From positions 465,001 through 529,000 of the forward strand of contig JACKOD010000004.1 in the NCBI GenBank assembly GCA_024234505.1: a stretch of DNA of 64,000 nt. The letters are read 5' to 3'. Source of the stretch: Hahellaceae bacterium (GTDB lineage Bacteria; Pseudomonadota; Gammaproteobacteria; Pseudomonadales; Oleiphilaceae). Numbering within the stretch: position 1 is the stretch's first letter; every line of letters starts with the position of its first letter. The notes below the pieces were generated by a model. It was not told the origin of the DNA, did no database searches, and saw nothing but the letters and a program-made list of their open reading frames with translations. Made by a program: the position numbers and the translations under genes. This document shows positions 16,568 through 26,019 of the stretch, in pieces.

Positions 16568-19500
16568 ATGACTTATTCCTATACTGAGAAAAAGCGCATC
16601 CGAAAAGAGTTTGGCAATCTTCCTACTGTAATGGATGTGCCGTATTTGCTCTCCATACAGTTGGATTCTTATCGCGATTTCCTTCAAATGGATCTCGAGC
16701 CAGCTGCTCGCAGAGAGGTCGGACTTCACGCAGCATTCAAATCAGTTTTCCCTATTTTTAGTTTCTCCGGTAATGCTGCGCTGGAATATGTGAGCTATCG
16801 CCTGGGTGATCCTGTCTTTGATGTTAAAGAGTGCCAGTTACGCGGAGTAACTTACGCAGCACCTTTGCGTGTGAAGGTTCGTCTGATTATTTATGATAAG
16901 GAATCTTCTACCAAGGCGATCAAGGATATTAAGGAGCAGGAAGTTTACATGGGCGAAATGCCCTTGATGACTGATAACGGTACTTTCGTTGTTAACGGTA
17001 CCGAACGAGTAATTGTGTCTCAGCTACATCGTTCACCTGGTGTGTTTTTTGATCACGACAAGGGTAAGACGCACTCCTCTGGTAAGTTGCTTTATTCGGC
17101 TCGAATTATTCCTTATCGCGGTTCATGGCTTGATTTTGAATTTGACCCCAAGGATGCCGTGTTTGTCCGAATTGATAGACGCAGAAAACTTCCAGCATCG
17201 ATCTTAATGCGCGCGTTAGGTTTTGATTCGCAGCAAATTCTTGAAATGTTCTTTGAGACAAGTACCTTTTCTCTCGAAGAGGATGAGTGCAAACTCGAGT
17301 TGGTGCCCAGCCGTTTGCGTGGTGACATAGCGAGTTTTGAGATTAGGGATACCGAAGGTAATGTAATTGTTGAAGAGGGTCGACGCATTACAGCGCGGCA
17401 TATTCGACAGCTCGAAAATGCCGGTATAAAAGAGCTAGTGGTTCCCCAGAATTATATTTATGGAAAAATTACAGCAAAAGATGTTGTAGACCCCCGTACG
17501 GGTGAATTGTTGTTTGAGTGTAACACTGAAGTTACTGAAGCTGTGCTGGAGAAAATGTCTCTGGCCGGAATCAAGCGTCTGGAAACGCTTTATACCAACG
17601 ATTTGGATTGCGGGCCGTTTATTTCTGATACCTTGCGAATCGATCCTACTCGTAGCCCTCTTGAGGCACTAGTAGAAATCTACCGCATGATGCGCCCCGG
17701 TGAGCCACCGACGAAAGAGTCTGCGGAAAACCTGTTCCAGAACCTGTTCTTTACTGAAGAGCGTTATGATTTGTCTGCGGTTGGACGGATGAAATTTAAT
17801 CGCCGTCTGGGTCGGGATATATCAACGGGTGAAGGTGTCCTGGATAATCAGGATATTATTGATGTACTGAAGACGCTGATTGACATTCGAAACGGTAAAG
17901 GTGAGGTCGACGATATCGATCACCTTGGTAATCGTCGTATACGCTCAGTGGGTGAAATGGCTGAGAATCAGTTCCGTGTAGGTCTGGTTCGAGTTGAGCG
18001 TGCAGTTCGCGAACGCTTGAGCATGGCGGAATCTGATGGTTTGATGCCGCAGGATTTGATTAATGCGAAGCCGGTAGCGGCCGCCGTTAAAGAGTTTTTT
18101 GGATCCAGTCAGCTGTCACAGTTTATGGATCAGAACAATCCTCTTTCGGAAGTCACACACAAGCGTCGTGTTTCAGCGTTGGGCCCAGGCGGTTTAACGA
18201 GAGAGCGTGCGGGATTTGAAGTTCGAGACGTTCACCCGACTCACTATGGCCGGGTTTGTCCGATCGAAACGCCTGAAGGTCCGAATATCGGATTGATAAA
18301 CTCTTTGGCGACCTATGCCAGAACAAACGAATATGGCTTCCTTGAGAGTCCTTATCGCAAAGTTATTGATGGTGTAGTAACAGAGCAGATTGATTACCTG
18401 TCTGCCATTGAAGAAAGCAGTTACGTTATCGCTCAGGCTAGCGCCTTGGTTGATCAGGATAATACGCTGATTGAAGAGTTGGTTACGGTTCGTCACAAGA
18501 ACGAAACAACGGTTATGCCACCTGATCGCGTAAATTATATGGATGTTTCGCCGCGTCAGGTTGTATCTGTTGCCGCTTCGCTCATTCCGTTCCTTGAACA
18601 CGATGATGCTAACCGGGCCTTGATGGGTTCTAACATGCAGCGTCAGGCGGTGCCTACACTTAAAGCGGATAAGCCTTTGGTAGGAACGGGTATTGAACGC
18701 ATCGTAGCCCGGGATTCCGGTGTGTGCGTTGTCGCCACTCGAGGTGGTGTAATTGAAAGCGTAGACTCTGCACGTATTGTTGTGCGCGTTAATGATAATG
18801 AAGTGGATGCGGGCGATGCTGGTGTGGATATTTATAATCTCACCAAGTATGTTCGGTCTAACCAAAATACCTGTATCAACCAGAGACCGCTCGTGAAGAC
18901 CGGAGATCAGGTTGCTCGTGGTGATATTCTTGCAGACGGCCCTTCTGTTGATATGGGTGAGCTGGCTCTTGGGCAGAACATGCGTATCGCGTTTATGCCT
19001 TGGAATGGATATAACTTCGAGGACTCGATACTAGTATCAGAGCGTGTAGTACAGGATGATCGATTTACAACCATTCATATTCAAGAGTTGACCTGTGTCG
19101 CGCGGGATACGAAATTGGGGTCTGAGGAAATTACCGCAGATATCCCCAATGTTGGTGAAAGCGCGTTAGCCAAACTTGACGAGTCGGGCATCGTATATAT
19201 TGGTGCAGAGGTAGGCCCTGGTGATATTCTGGTAGGAAAAGTGACACCTAAAGGTGAAACTCAATTAACGCCAGAAGAAAAGCTCCTCCGTGCCATCTTT
19301 GGTGAGAAGGCTTCTGATGTCAAAGATACCTCTCTGCGCGTTTCTACTGGTACACGTGGAACGGTTATTGATGTTCAGGTGTTTACTCGTGATGGTGTTG
19401 AAAAAGATCAACGCGCTACGGAAATTGAACAGTCGGCACTCAACAAATTCCGCAAAGACTTGAAAGACGAGTATCGCATCGTCGAAACGGCAACTTTTGA

Positions 19501-20641
19501 GCGTCTTGCTGTTGAGTTGGAAGGACAGGATGTTATTGCTGGTCCCGGACTGAAAAAAGGTGACAAGACTACGGCAGAGTATTTAAGCAATTTGCCATAT
19601 CCTGACTGGTTCAAGCTCCGTATGCAGGATGAAACACTAAATGAGTTGCTGGAAAAGGCAGAAGCGCAGCTGCAGGAGCGTCGCCTAGATCAGGATGCTC
19701 GTTTTGAGGATAAGAGACGCAAGCTTCAGACCGGCGATGATCTGGCTCCAGGCGTACTGAAAATTGTAAAGGTTTACCTTGCAGTTAAGCGCCGTATTCA
19801 GCCCGGAGACAAGATGGCTGGACGCCACGGTAACAAAGGGGTTATTTCCGTCATCATGCCGGTTGAAGATATGCCGTATGACGAAAATGGACAGCCGGTT
19901 GATATCGTGTTGAACCCGCTGGGTGTTCCATCGCGGATGAACGTCGGTCAGGTTTTGGAAACGCACTTGGGTGCGGCAGCAAAAGGCTTGGGTGACAAAA
20001 TTAACCGGATGCTGGAAGAGCAGCGCCAGGTTGCCGAGGTACGCAACTTCCTTGATCAGATCTATAACGCCATTGGAAATAAGCGTGAAAATCTTGACTC
20101 TTTAAGCGACAAAGAGGTTCTGGAACTTGCGCATAACCTGCGTAAGGGTGTGCCCATCGCTACGCCTGTCTTCGATGGTGCAAAAGAGCATGAAATTAAG
20201 GAGATGTTACGTCTCGCGGATATCAGCGATACGGGGCAGATTACGCTATATAACGGACGTACTGGTGATAAGTTTGATCGACCCGTCACGGTTGGTTATA
20301 TGTACATGCTGAAATTGAATCACTTGGTTGATGACAAGATGCATGCTCGTTCTACGGGATCCTATAGCTTGGTTACCCAGCAGCCTTTGGGTGGTAAAGC
20401 CCAGTTTGGTGGACAGCGTTTTGGTGAGATGGAGGTGTGGGCACTGGAGGCATATGGTGCTGCTTATACACTTCAGGAAATGCTGACAGTTAAATCCGAT
20501 GATGTGAATGGTCGTACTAAGATGTATAAGAACATTGTAGATGGCGATCACCGCATGGAGCCTGGAATGCCAGAATCCTTCAACGTATTGGTGAAGGAAA
20601 TTCGATCTCTCGGTGTAGATATCGAGCTGGAAACAGAGTAA
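16568..20641 (+). CDS. rpoB: DNA-directed RNA polymerase subunit beta
   Basis: RpoB forms much of the RNA polymerase active-site cleft. The 1357-residue protein starts MTYSYTEKKRIRKEFG; ATG 16568 gives the family-typical N terminus, while an upstream in-frame ATG at 16514 does not. The rifampicin pocket is intact (GSSQLSQFMDQNNPLSE from residue 512, then THKRR and GPGGLTRERAGFEVRD). Further motifs include PYRGSWLDFEFD, GYNFEDSI, KMAGRHGNKG and the C-terminal GGKAQFGGQRFGEMEVWALEA. Pocket residues look wild type, so no rifampicin resistance is indicated. Confidence 0.98.
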   Translation: MTYSYTEKKRIRKEFGNLPTVMDVPYLLSIQLDSYRDFLQMDLEPAARREVGLHAAFKSVFPIFSFSGNAALEYVSYRLGDPVFDVKECQLRGVTYAAPLRVKVRLIIYDKESSTKAIKDIKEQEVYMGEMPLMTDNGTFVVNGTERVIVSQLHRSPGVFFDHDKGKTHSSGKLLYSARIIPYRGSWLDFEFDPKDAVFVRIDRRRKLPASILMRALGFDSQQILEMFFETSTFSLEEDECKLELVPSRLRGDIASFEIRDTEGNVIVEEGRRITARHIRQLENAGIKELVVPQNYIYGKITAKDVVDPRTGELLFECNTEVTEAVLEKMSLAGIKRLETLYTNDLDCGPFISDTLRIDPTRSPLEALVEIYRMMRPGEPPTKESAENLFQNLFFTEERYDLSAVGRMKFNRRLGRDISTGEGVLDNQDIIDVLKTLIDIRNGKGEVDDIDHLGNRRIRSVGEMAENQFRVGLVRVERAVRERLSMAESDGLMPQDLINAKPVAAAVKEFFGSSQLSQFMDQNNPLSEVTHKRRVSALGPGGLTRERAGFEVRDVHPTHYGRVCPIETPEGPNIGLINSLATYARTNEYGFLESPYRKVIDGVVTEQIDYLSAIEESSYVIAQASALVDQDNTLIEELVTVRHKNETTVMPPDRVNYMDVSPRQVVSVAASLIPFLEHDDANRALMGSNMQRQAVPTLKADKPLVGTGIERIVARDSGVCVVATRGGVIESVDSARIVVRVNDNEVDAGDAGVDIYNLTKYVRSNQNTCINQRPLVKTGDQVARGDILADGPSVDMGELALGQNMRIAFMPWNGYNFEDSILVSERVVQDDRFTTIHIQELTCVARDTKLGSEEITADIPNVGESALAKLDESGIVYIGAEVGPGDILVGKVTPKGETQLTPEEKLLRAIFGEKASDVKDTSLRVSTGTRGTVIDVQVFTRDGVEKDQRATEIEQSALNKFRKDLKDEYRIVETATFERLAVELEGQDVIAGPGLKKGDKTTAEYLSNLPYPDWFKLRMQDETLNELLEKAEAQLQERRLDQDARFEDKRRKLQTGDDLAPGVLKIVKVYLAVKRRIQPGDKMAGRHGNKGVISVIMPVEDMPYDENGQPVDIVLNPLGVPSRMNVGQVLETHLGAAAKGLGDKINRMLEEQRQVAEVRNFLDQIYNAIGNKRENLDSLSDKEVLELAHNLRKGVPIATPVFDGAKEHEIKEMLRLADISDTGQITLYNGRTGDKFDRPVTVGYMYMLKLNHLVDDKMHARSTGSYSLVTQQPLGGKAQFGGQRFGEMEVWALEAYGAAYTLQEMLTVKSDDVNGRTKMYKNIVDGDHRMEPGMPESFNVLVKEIRSLGVDIELETE

Positions 20642-20662
20642 CAGGAACGTAATTAAACAGGC

Positions 20663-20686
20663 CTGGGGCGGGATAAACCGCCTCAG
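20663..20686 (+). other. Hairpin in the rpoB-rpoC gap
   Basis: ctggggcgg pairs with ccgcctcag (one G-U pair) around a gataaa loop. No T run follows, so it is not a terminator; it could stabilise mRNA or mark processing. Confidence 0.45.
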
Positions 20687-20712
20687 AGCAACTCCATTTA
20701 GGGCGCACTCAA

Positions 20713-23700
20713 ATGAAAGATTTGTTAAACCTGTTGAAAAATCAGAATCAAAAGCAAGAGTTTGATTCGATTCGTATTGGTCTGGCTTCGCCAGAAATGA
20801 TTCGTTCCTGGTCCTACGGTGAGGTGAAAAAGCCAGAAACGATAAACTATCGAACCTTCAAGCCTGAACGGGATGGCCTGTTCTGTGCAAAAATCTTTGG
20901 GCCTATCAAAGATTACGAGTGTCTTTGCGGAAAATATAAGCGCTTAAAGCATCGTGGCGTAATCTGTGAAAAGTGTGGCGTTGAGGTCGCACTCGCTAAT
21001 GTTCGCCGTGATCGTATGGGGCACGTGGAGCTGGCAAGTCCGGTAGCACACATTTGGTTTTTGAAATCGTTGCCTTCCCGAATCGGTATGCTTCTGGATA
21101 TGACTTTGCGTGATATCGAGCGCGTGTTGTATTTTGAATCTTACATTGTTATTGATCCGGGGCTCACCACGCTTGAAAGAGGTCAGTTGCTTTCTGATGA
21201 GCAATATTATGAGGCCTTGGAAGAGTTTGGTGATGATTTTGACGCAAGGATGGGGGCGGAGTCAGTTCAGGCGATGTTGGCCGAGATCAATATCGATGAA
21301 GAAATTGCCACTATCCGTGAGGAAATGCCTAACACGGCGTCAGAAACCAAGCTTAAAAAATATGCGAAGCGTCTGAAACTGCTGGAAGCATTTCAATTAT
21401 CCGGCAATCGTCCTGAGTGGATGATTCTTGATGTTCTACCAGTACTGCCGCCGGATCTCCGTCCTTTGGTGCCGCTGGATGGCGGGCGTTTTGCTACATC
21501 GGATTTGAACGATCTTTATCGTCGCGTAATCAATCGTAACAACCGATTAAAGCGCCTTCTGGAGCTTAGTGCACCTGATATCATTGTTCGTAATGAAAAG
21601 CGCATGCTACAGGAAGCGGTGGATGCGCTGTTGGATAATGGTCGTCGTGGAAGAGCGATTACCGGATCAAACAAGCGTCCGCTTAAATCTCTGGCTGACA
21701 TGATTAAAGGTAAGCAGGGTCGTTTCAGACAGAACCTTTTGGGTAAGCGTGTCGACTACTCTGGACGTTCTGTAATCGTTGTTGGTCCGAGCCTGCGTCT
21801 TCATCAGTGTGGTTTGCCTAAGAAAATGGCACTCGAACTCTTCAAACCTTTTATCTTTAGCAAGCTGGAGCACCGTGGTTTAGCGACCACTATCAAAGCG
21901 GCTAAAAAGATGGTTGAGCGCGAAACCGCTGAAGTTTGGGATATCCTCGCCGAAGTGATTCGAGAGCATCCGGTGCTTCTGAACCGTGCACCTACGCTTC
22001 ACAGATTGGGTATTCAGGCATTTGAGCCGGTATTGATTGAAGGAAAGGCCATCCAGTTGCATCCGTTGGTTTGTGCCGCTTACAACGCGGACTTTGACGG
22101 TGACCAGATGGCGGTACACGTGCCGCTGACATTGGAAGCGCAATTAGAAGCACGTGCGTTGATGATGTCCACGAACAATATTCTTTCCCCAGCCAACGGT
22201 GAGCCTATTATTGTTCCTTCTCAGGATGTGGTGCTAGGGCTGTATTACATGACGCGTGATCGTGTAAATGCCTTAGGCGAAGGAATGGTGTTTGCGGACA
22301 TTAAAGAAGCTTCTCGTGCCCACGGAGCAAAAAAGGTTGATCTCCAGGCGAGGGTAAAGGTTCGTATTACCGAGGTTTTATTTGATGACGACGGTAATAA
22401 GTTCTCAAAGACTTCTATTTTTGATACGACCGTAGGCCGTTCATTACTGTTCGATATCCTGCCTGATGGTTTGCCATTTGAACTTGTTAACAAGGCGATG
22501 ACCAAGAAGGCGATTTCACGTCTTATCAACACCTGTTACCGTCGTTGTGGGCTGAAAGATAGTGTTATTTTTGCTGACCAATTGATGTACCTGGGCTTTG
22601 CACAGGCAACATCTTCCGGCTCTTCTATTGGTGTAAACGATTTCGTTATACCTGACGCGAAGGAAGGTATTATTAATGCCGCTACTGCTGAGGTGAAGGA
22701 AATTGAATCCCAGTTTTCATCCGGTTTGCTGACTCAGGGTGAAAAATACAACAAAGTAATTGATATCTGGTCCAGAGCAAATGACAAAGTGGCGAAGGCC
22801 ATGATGGAAACGCTCGGTAAAGAACCGGTTGTGAATAAGAAGGGTGATACCGAGTTACAGGATTCTTTCAACTCTGTATATATGATGGCTGATTCCGGTG
22901 CACGGGGTTCCGCAGCTCAGATTCGTCAGCTGGCTGGTATGCGTGGACTGATGGCTAAGCCAGATGGCTCGATCATCGAAACGCCGATTACGGCGAATTT
23001 CCGCGAAGGCCTGAACGTTCTGCAGTACTTTATCTCCACTCACGGTGCGCGTAAAGGTTTGGCGGATACTGCGTTAAAAACGGCAAACTCTGGTTATCTG
23101 ACTCGCCGATTGGTCGATGTTGCTCAGGATCTCGTTGTGACTGAGGTTGACTGTGGAACAGATGACGGCCTGTTGATGACGCCTCTGATTGAAGGCGGTG
23201 ATGTTGTTGTGCCATTGGGCGACCGGGTTCTGGGTCGCGTAGCGGCGAAAGACATTTATGCGCCAGGCGATCGTGAAAATGTTGTACTTCCCGCAGGAAG
23301 TTTCCTTGATGAAGCCGGCGTGGAAGCAATTGAAAAAGCCGGTGTGGACGAGATGTGGGTGCGCTCTGCCATTTCGTGTAATACCAAGTTTGGTGTTTGT
23401 GCCAAGTGCTATGGTCGGGATCTCGCTCGCGGTCACCTTGTTAACGTGGGTGAAGCGGTGGGTGTCATTGCAGCACAGTCAATCGGTGAGCCTGGAACAC
23501 AGTTGACCATGCGGACCTTCCACATCGGTGGTGCGGCCTCACGGGCATCGGCGGTAGATAATATTCAGGTTAAGCATGGTGGTACTGCACGCTTGCATAA
23601 CATGAAGTCTATTTCCAAGCCTGATGGCAATCTTGTTGTGGTATCAAGATCTTCTGCATTGGCTATTGCTGATGATCACGGTCGCGAGCGTGAATGGTAC

Positions 23701-24906
23701 AAGTTGCCATATGGTGCGGTATTGACCGTGAAGAACGGCGAGCACGTTGAGGCTGGGGCAATCGTAGCTAAATGGGATCCGCATACGCATCCTATTATCA
23801 CTGAGGTTGCCGGTACGGTGCAATTTGTAGGAATGGAAGAAGGTATCACCATTCATACACAAACTGATGACTTGACAGGTTTGTCCAGCATTGAAGTGAT
23901 CGATCCAAAAGATCGTCCGGCTGCGGGTAAAGATATTCGACCATTGGTTCAATTGGTGGATGCTCAGGGTAATGAATTGAAGTTTCCCGGCACTGATACT
24001 CCGGTACAGTACTTTTTGCCAGCGAATGCGCTATTAAGTATTCGTCATGGTGACAAGGTTTCTGTCGGTGACGTTATTGCTCGTATTCCTCAGGAAACTT
24101 CAAAGACGCGAGATATTACCGGGGGTCTGCCACGAGTTGCAGATTTGTTTGAGGCTCGTAAGCCTAAAGAGCCTGCGATTCTTGCAGAAATTAGTGGTAC
24201 GGTCAGTCTTGGTAAAGAAACGAAAGGCAAGAAGCGAGTGGTTATCACGCCATTAGACAATTCTGATCCTTTTGAAATTCTGATACCGAAGCATAGACAG
24301 CTGAACGTTTTCGAAGGTGAAAAGGTAGAGCGTGGAGAAGTAATCTCTGATGGTCCGGCTAATTCCCACGATATTTTGCGTTTGCTGGGTGTTGTTGAAC
24401 TAACCAAATATATTACAAACGAAATTCAGGATGTTTATCGTTTGCAAGGGGTTGTGATCAACGACAAGCATATTGAGGTTATTGTTCGCCAGATGTTGCG
24501 TAAGGTAGAAATACTGGATTCGGGCGATACCGATCTCATTAAAGGGGATCAGGTTGAGTACGTGAAGTTGCTTGAAGAAAACGAAAAGGCTGATCTGAAA
24601 GATGGGATACCGGCTCGTTTCGAACGCCTCTTGCTGGGTATTACCAAGGCGTCACTGGCAACGGAGTCCTTCATTTCTGCGGCTTCATTCCAGGAGACAA
24701 CTCGCGTGTTAACGGAAGGTGCGGTAACAGGTAAGCGTGATTACCTCCGAGGTTTGAAAGAGAACGTGGTTGTTGGGCGTCTCATTCCGGCGGGTACGGG
24801 TTTAACTTATCATAGCGAACGTAAGCGCAAGAGTAATGCTGCTGAGGGACGAGGAGTTAGTGCTGCGGAAGTGGTAGAGGCTCTCAGCTCCGAGTTAAAC
24901 AAATAG
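20713..24906 (+). CDS. rpoC: DNA-directed RNA polymerase subunit beta'
   Basis: RpoC holds the catalytic magnesium of RNA polymerase. The 1397-residue protein has the N-terminal zinc ribbon (CLCGKYKRLKHRGVICEKCG, about residues 72-91), the catalytic loop NADFDGDQ at 458-465 with Asp 460, 462 and 464 in E. coli numbering, the second zinc site (CNTKFGVCAKCYG, near 890), and the trigger-loop region GEAVGVIAAQSIGEPGTQLTMRTFH. Length matches Pseudomonas (about 1399). Confidence 0.98.
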   Translation: MKDLLNLLKNQNQKQEFDSIRIGLASPEMIRSWSYGEVKKPETINYRTFKPERDGLFCAKIFGPIKDYECLCGKYKRLKHRGVICEKCGVEVALANVRRDRMGHVELASPVAHIWFLKSLPSRIGMLLDMTLRDIERVLYFESYIVIDPGLTTLERGQLLSDEQYYEALEEFGDDFDARMGAESVQAMLAEINIDEEIATIREEMPNTASETKLKKYAKRLKLLEAFQLSGNRPEWMILDVLPVLPPDLRPLVPLDGGRFATSDLNDLYRRVINRNNRLKRLLELSAPDIIVRNEKRMLQEAVDALLDNGRRGRAITGSNKRPLKSLADMIKGKQGRFRQNLLGKRVDYSGRSVIVVGPSLRLHQCGLPKKMALELFKPFIFSKLEHRGLATTIKAAKKMVERETAEVWDILAEVIREHPVLLNRAPTLHRLGIQAFEPVLIEGKAIQLHPLVCAAYNADFDGDQMAVHVPLTLEAQLEARALMMSTNNILSPANGEPIIVPSQDVVLGLYYMTRDRVNALGEGMVFADIKEASRAHGAKKVDLQARVKVRITEVLFDDDGNKFSKTSIFDTTVGRSLLFDILPDGLPFELVNKAMTKKAISRLINTCYRRCGLKDSVIFADQLMYLGFAQATSSGSSIGVNDFVIPDAKEGIINAATAEVKEIESQFSSGLLTQGEKYNKVIDIWSRANDKVAKAMMETLGKEPVVNKKGDTELQDSFNSVYMMADSGARGSAAQIRQLAGMRGLMAKPDGSIIETPITANFREGLNVLQYFISTHGARKGLADTALKTANSGYLTRRLVDVAQDLVVTEVDCGTDDGLLMTPLIEGGDVVVPLGDRVLGRVAAKDIYAPGDRENVVLPAGSFLDEAGVEAIEKAGVDEMWVRSAISCNTKFGVCAKCYGRDLARGHLVNVGEAVGVIAAQSIGEPGTQLTMRTFHIGGAASRASAVDNIQVKHGGTARLHNMKSISKPDGNLVVVSRSSALAIADDHGREREWYKLPYGAVLTVKNGEHVEAGAIVAKWDPHTHPIITEVAGTVQFVGMEEGITIHTQTDDLTGLSSIEVIDPKDRPAAGKDIRPLVQLVDAQGNELKFPGTDTPVQYFLPANALLSIRHGDKVSVGDVIARIPQETSKTRDITGGLPRVADLFEARKPKEPAILAEISGTVSLGKETKGKKRVVITPLDNSDPFEILIPKHRQLNVFEGEKVERGEVISDGPANSHDILRLLGVVELTKYITNEIQDVYRLQGVVINDKHIEVIVRQMLRKVEILDSGDTDLIKGDQVEYVKLLEENEKADLKDGIPARFERLLLGITKASLATESFISAASFQETTRVLTEGAVTGKRDYLRGLKENVVVGRLIPAGTGLTYHSERKRKSNAAEGRGVSAAEVVEALSSELNK

Positions 24907-24948
24907 ACGGCTAATTAAGCCTCGATTTGTAATGGCAAGTGATCTGGC

Positions 24949-24978
24949 TAGGTTGTTGTATAAAAATACTGCAACCTA
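24949..24978 (+). other. Long hairpin after rpoC
   Basis: taggttg (24949-24955) pairs with caaccta (24972-24978), with further inner pairs around an aaaa loop. It lies immediately before the str promoter -35. No T run follows, so it may be a processing or protein-binding structure. Confidence 0.45.
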
Positions 24979-25007
24979 TTGACTAGGTGGGGAGGTGTGT
25001 TTAGACT
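24979..25007 (+). promoter_or_regulatory. Promoter of the str operon
   Basis: TTGACT (24979-24984) and TAGACT (25002-25007) are separated by exactly 17 bases, about 60 bases before rpsL. A small stem followed by a T run (ccca-gttt-tggg, 25025-25036) lies in the leader and could attenuate transcription. Confidence 0.62.
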
Positions 25008-25068
25008 TGCCTCCCTTAATTTGGCCCAGTTTTGGGTTTTTTATATTCAACAGTTGGAGTTAGCTTAC

Positions 25069-25443
25069 ATGGCAACGATCAATCAGTTGGTTCGTAAGCC
25101 CCGTAAACGCCCAGTGACCAAGAGTGATGTTCCTGCATTGCAGAACTGCCCTCAGCGTCGCGGTGTTTGTACACGCGTTTACACTACTACCCCTAAGAAG
25201 CCGAACTCGGCACTTCGTAAGGTATGTCGTGTACGTTTGACGAGTGGTTTCGAAGTAACGTCCTATATTGGTGGTGAAGGTCACAACTTGCAGGAACACA
25301 GTGTTGTTCTTATTCGTGGTGGTCGGGTTAAGGATTTGCCTGGTGTGCGTTATCACACCGTTCGCGGTAGTCTCGATACTTCAGGTGTCGCCAAGCGTCG
25401 TCAAGCCCGTTCTAAGTACGGTGCTAAGCGTCCTAAGGGTTAA
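25069..25443 (+). CDS. rpsL: 30S ribosomal protein S12
   Basis: S12 lies at the decoding centre and controls accuracy. The 124-residue protein shows TTTPKKPNSALRKV (streptomycin-site Lys 42/43 region) and GGRVKDLPGVRYHTVRG (Lys 88 region), both wild type, so streptomycin resistance at this locus is not indicated. ATG 25069 gives MATINQLVRKPRK, the family-typical start; the in-frame extension to 24979 covers the promoter and leader. Confidence 0.98.
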   Translation: MATINQLVRKPRKRPVTKSDVPALQNCPQRRGVCTRVYTTTPKKPNSALRKVCRVRLTSGFEVTSYIGGEGHNLQEHSVVLIRGGRVKDLPGVRYHTVRGSLDTSGVAKRRQARSKYGAKRPKG

Positions 25444-25530
25444 TGTCAATAAACTTGGTTTGTTTTCAGGATAAGAGTAAGGCCGACGAATTCTCGGACG
25501 CACCTGAAGACCTTAAATAGAGGGCTTATC

Positions 25531-26001
25531 ATGCCAAGAAGAAGAGTTGTAGCGAAACGTGATGTGTTGCCGGATCCTAAGTTCGGAAGTCAGCGTTTGG
25601 CGAAGTTTATGAACCATGTAATGGTTGATGGGAAAAAAGCGGTTGCTGAAAAAATCGTATACGGCGCGTTAGATGCGGTTCAGTCCAAGTCTAAAAACGA
25701 TCCGTTGGATATGTTTGATAAGGCGTTGGAAAAAATTCAGCCAATGGTCGAGGTGAAGTCTCGTCGTGTTGGTGGTGCTACCTATCAGGTTCCGGTAGAA
25801 GTGCGTCCTTCTCGTCAGGCAGCGCTGGCTATGCGTTGGTTGGTAGAATATTCGCGCAAGCGTGGTGAAAAGACTATGGCACTTCGTTTAGCGGGCGAGA
25901 TTCTGGATGCAGTAGAAGGTAAAGGCGCAGCTGTTAAGAAGCGTGAAGATGTGCATCGTATGGCAGAAGCCAACAAGGCGTTCTCTCACTACCGTTTCTA
26001 A
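25531..26001 (+). CDS. rpsG: 30S ribosomal protein S7
   Basis: S7 nucleates assembly of the 30S head and in E. coli represses the str operon by binding the rpsL-rpsG gap. The 156-residue protein begins PRRRVVAKRDVLPDPK and contains PMVEVKSRRVGGATYQVPVE. The 87-base gap before it could hold an S7 operator, but I cannot prove that by eye. Confidence 0.98.
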   Translation: MPRRRVVAKRDVLPDPKFGSQRLAKFMNHVMVDGKKAVAEKIVYGALDAVQSKSKNDPLDMFDKALEKIQPMVEVKSRRVGGATYQVPVEVRPSRQAALAMRWLVEYSRKRGEKTMALRLAGEILDAVEGKGAAVKKREDVHRMAEANKAFSHYRF

Positions 26002-26019
26002 TATTGCGAGGAAAGGATT

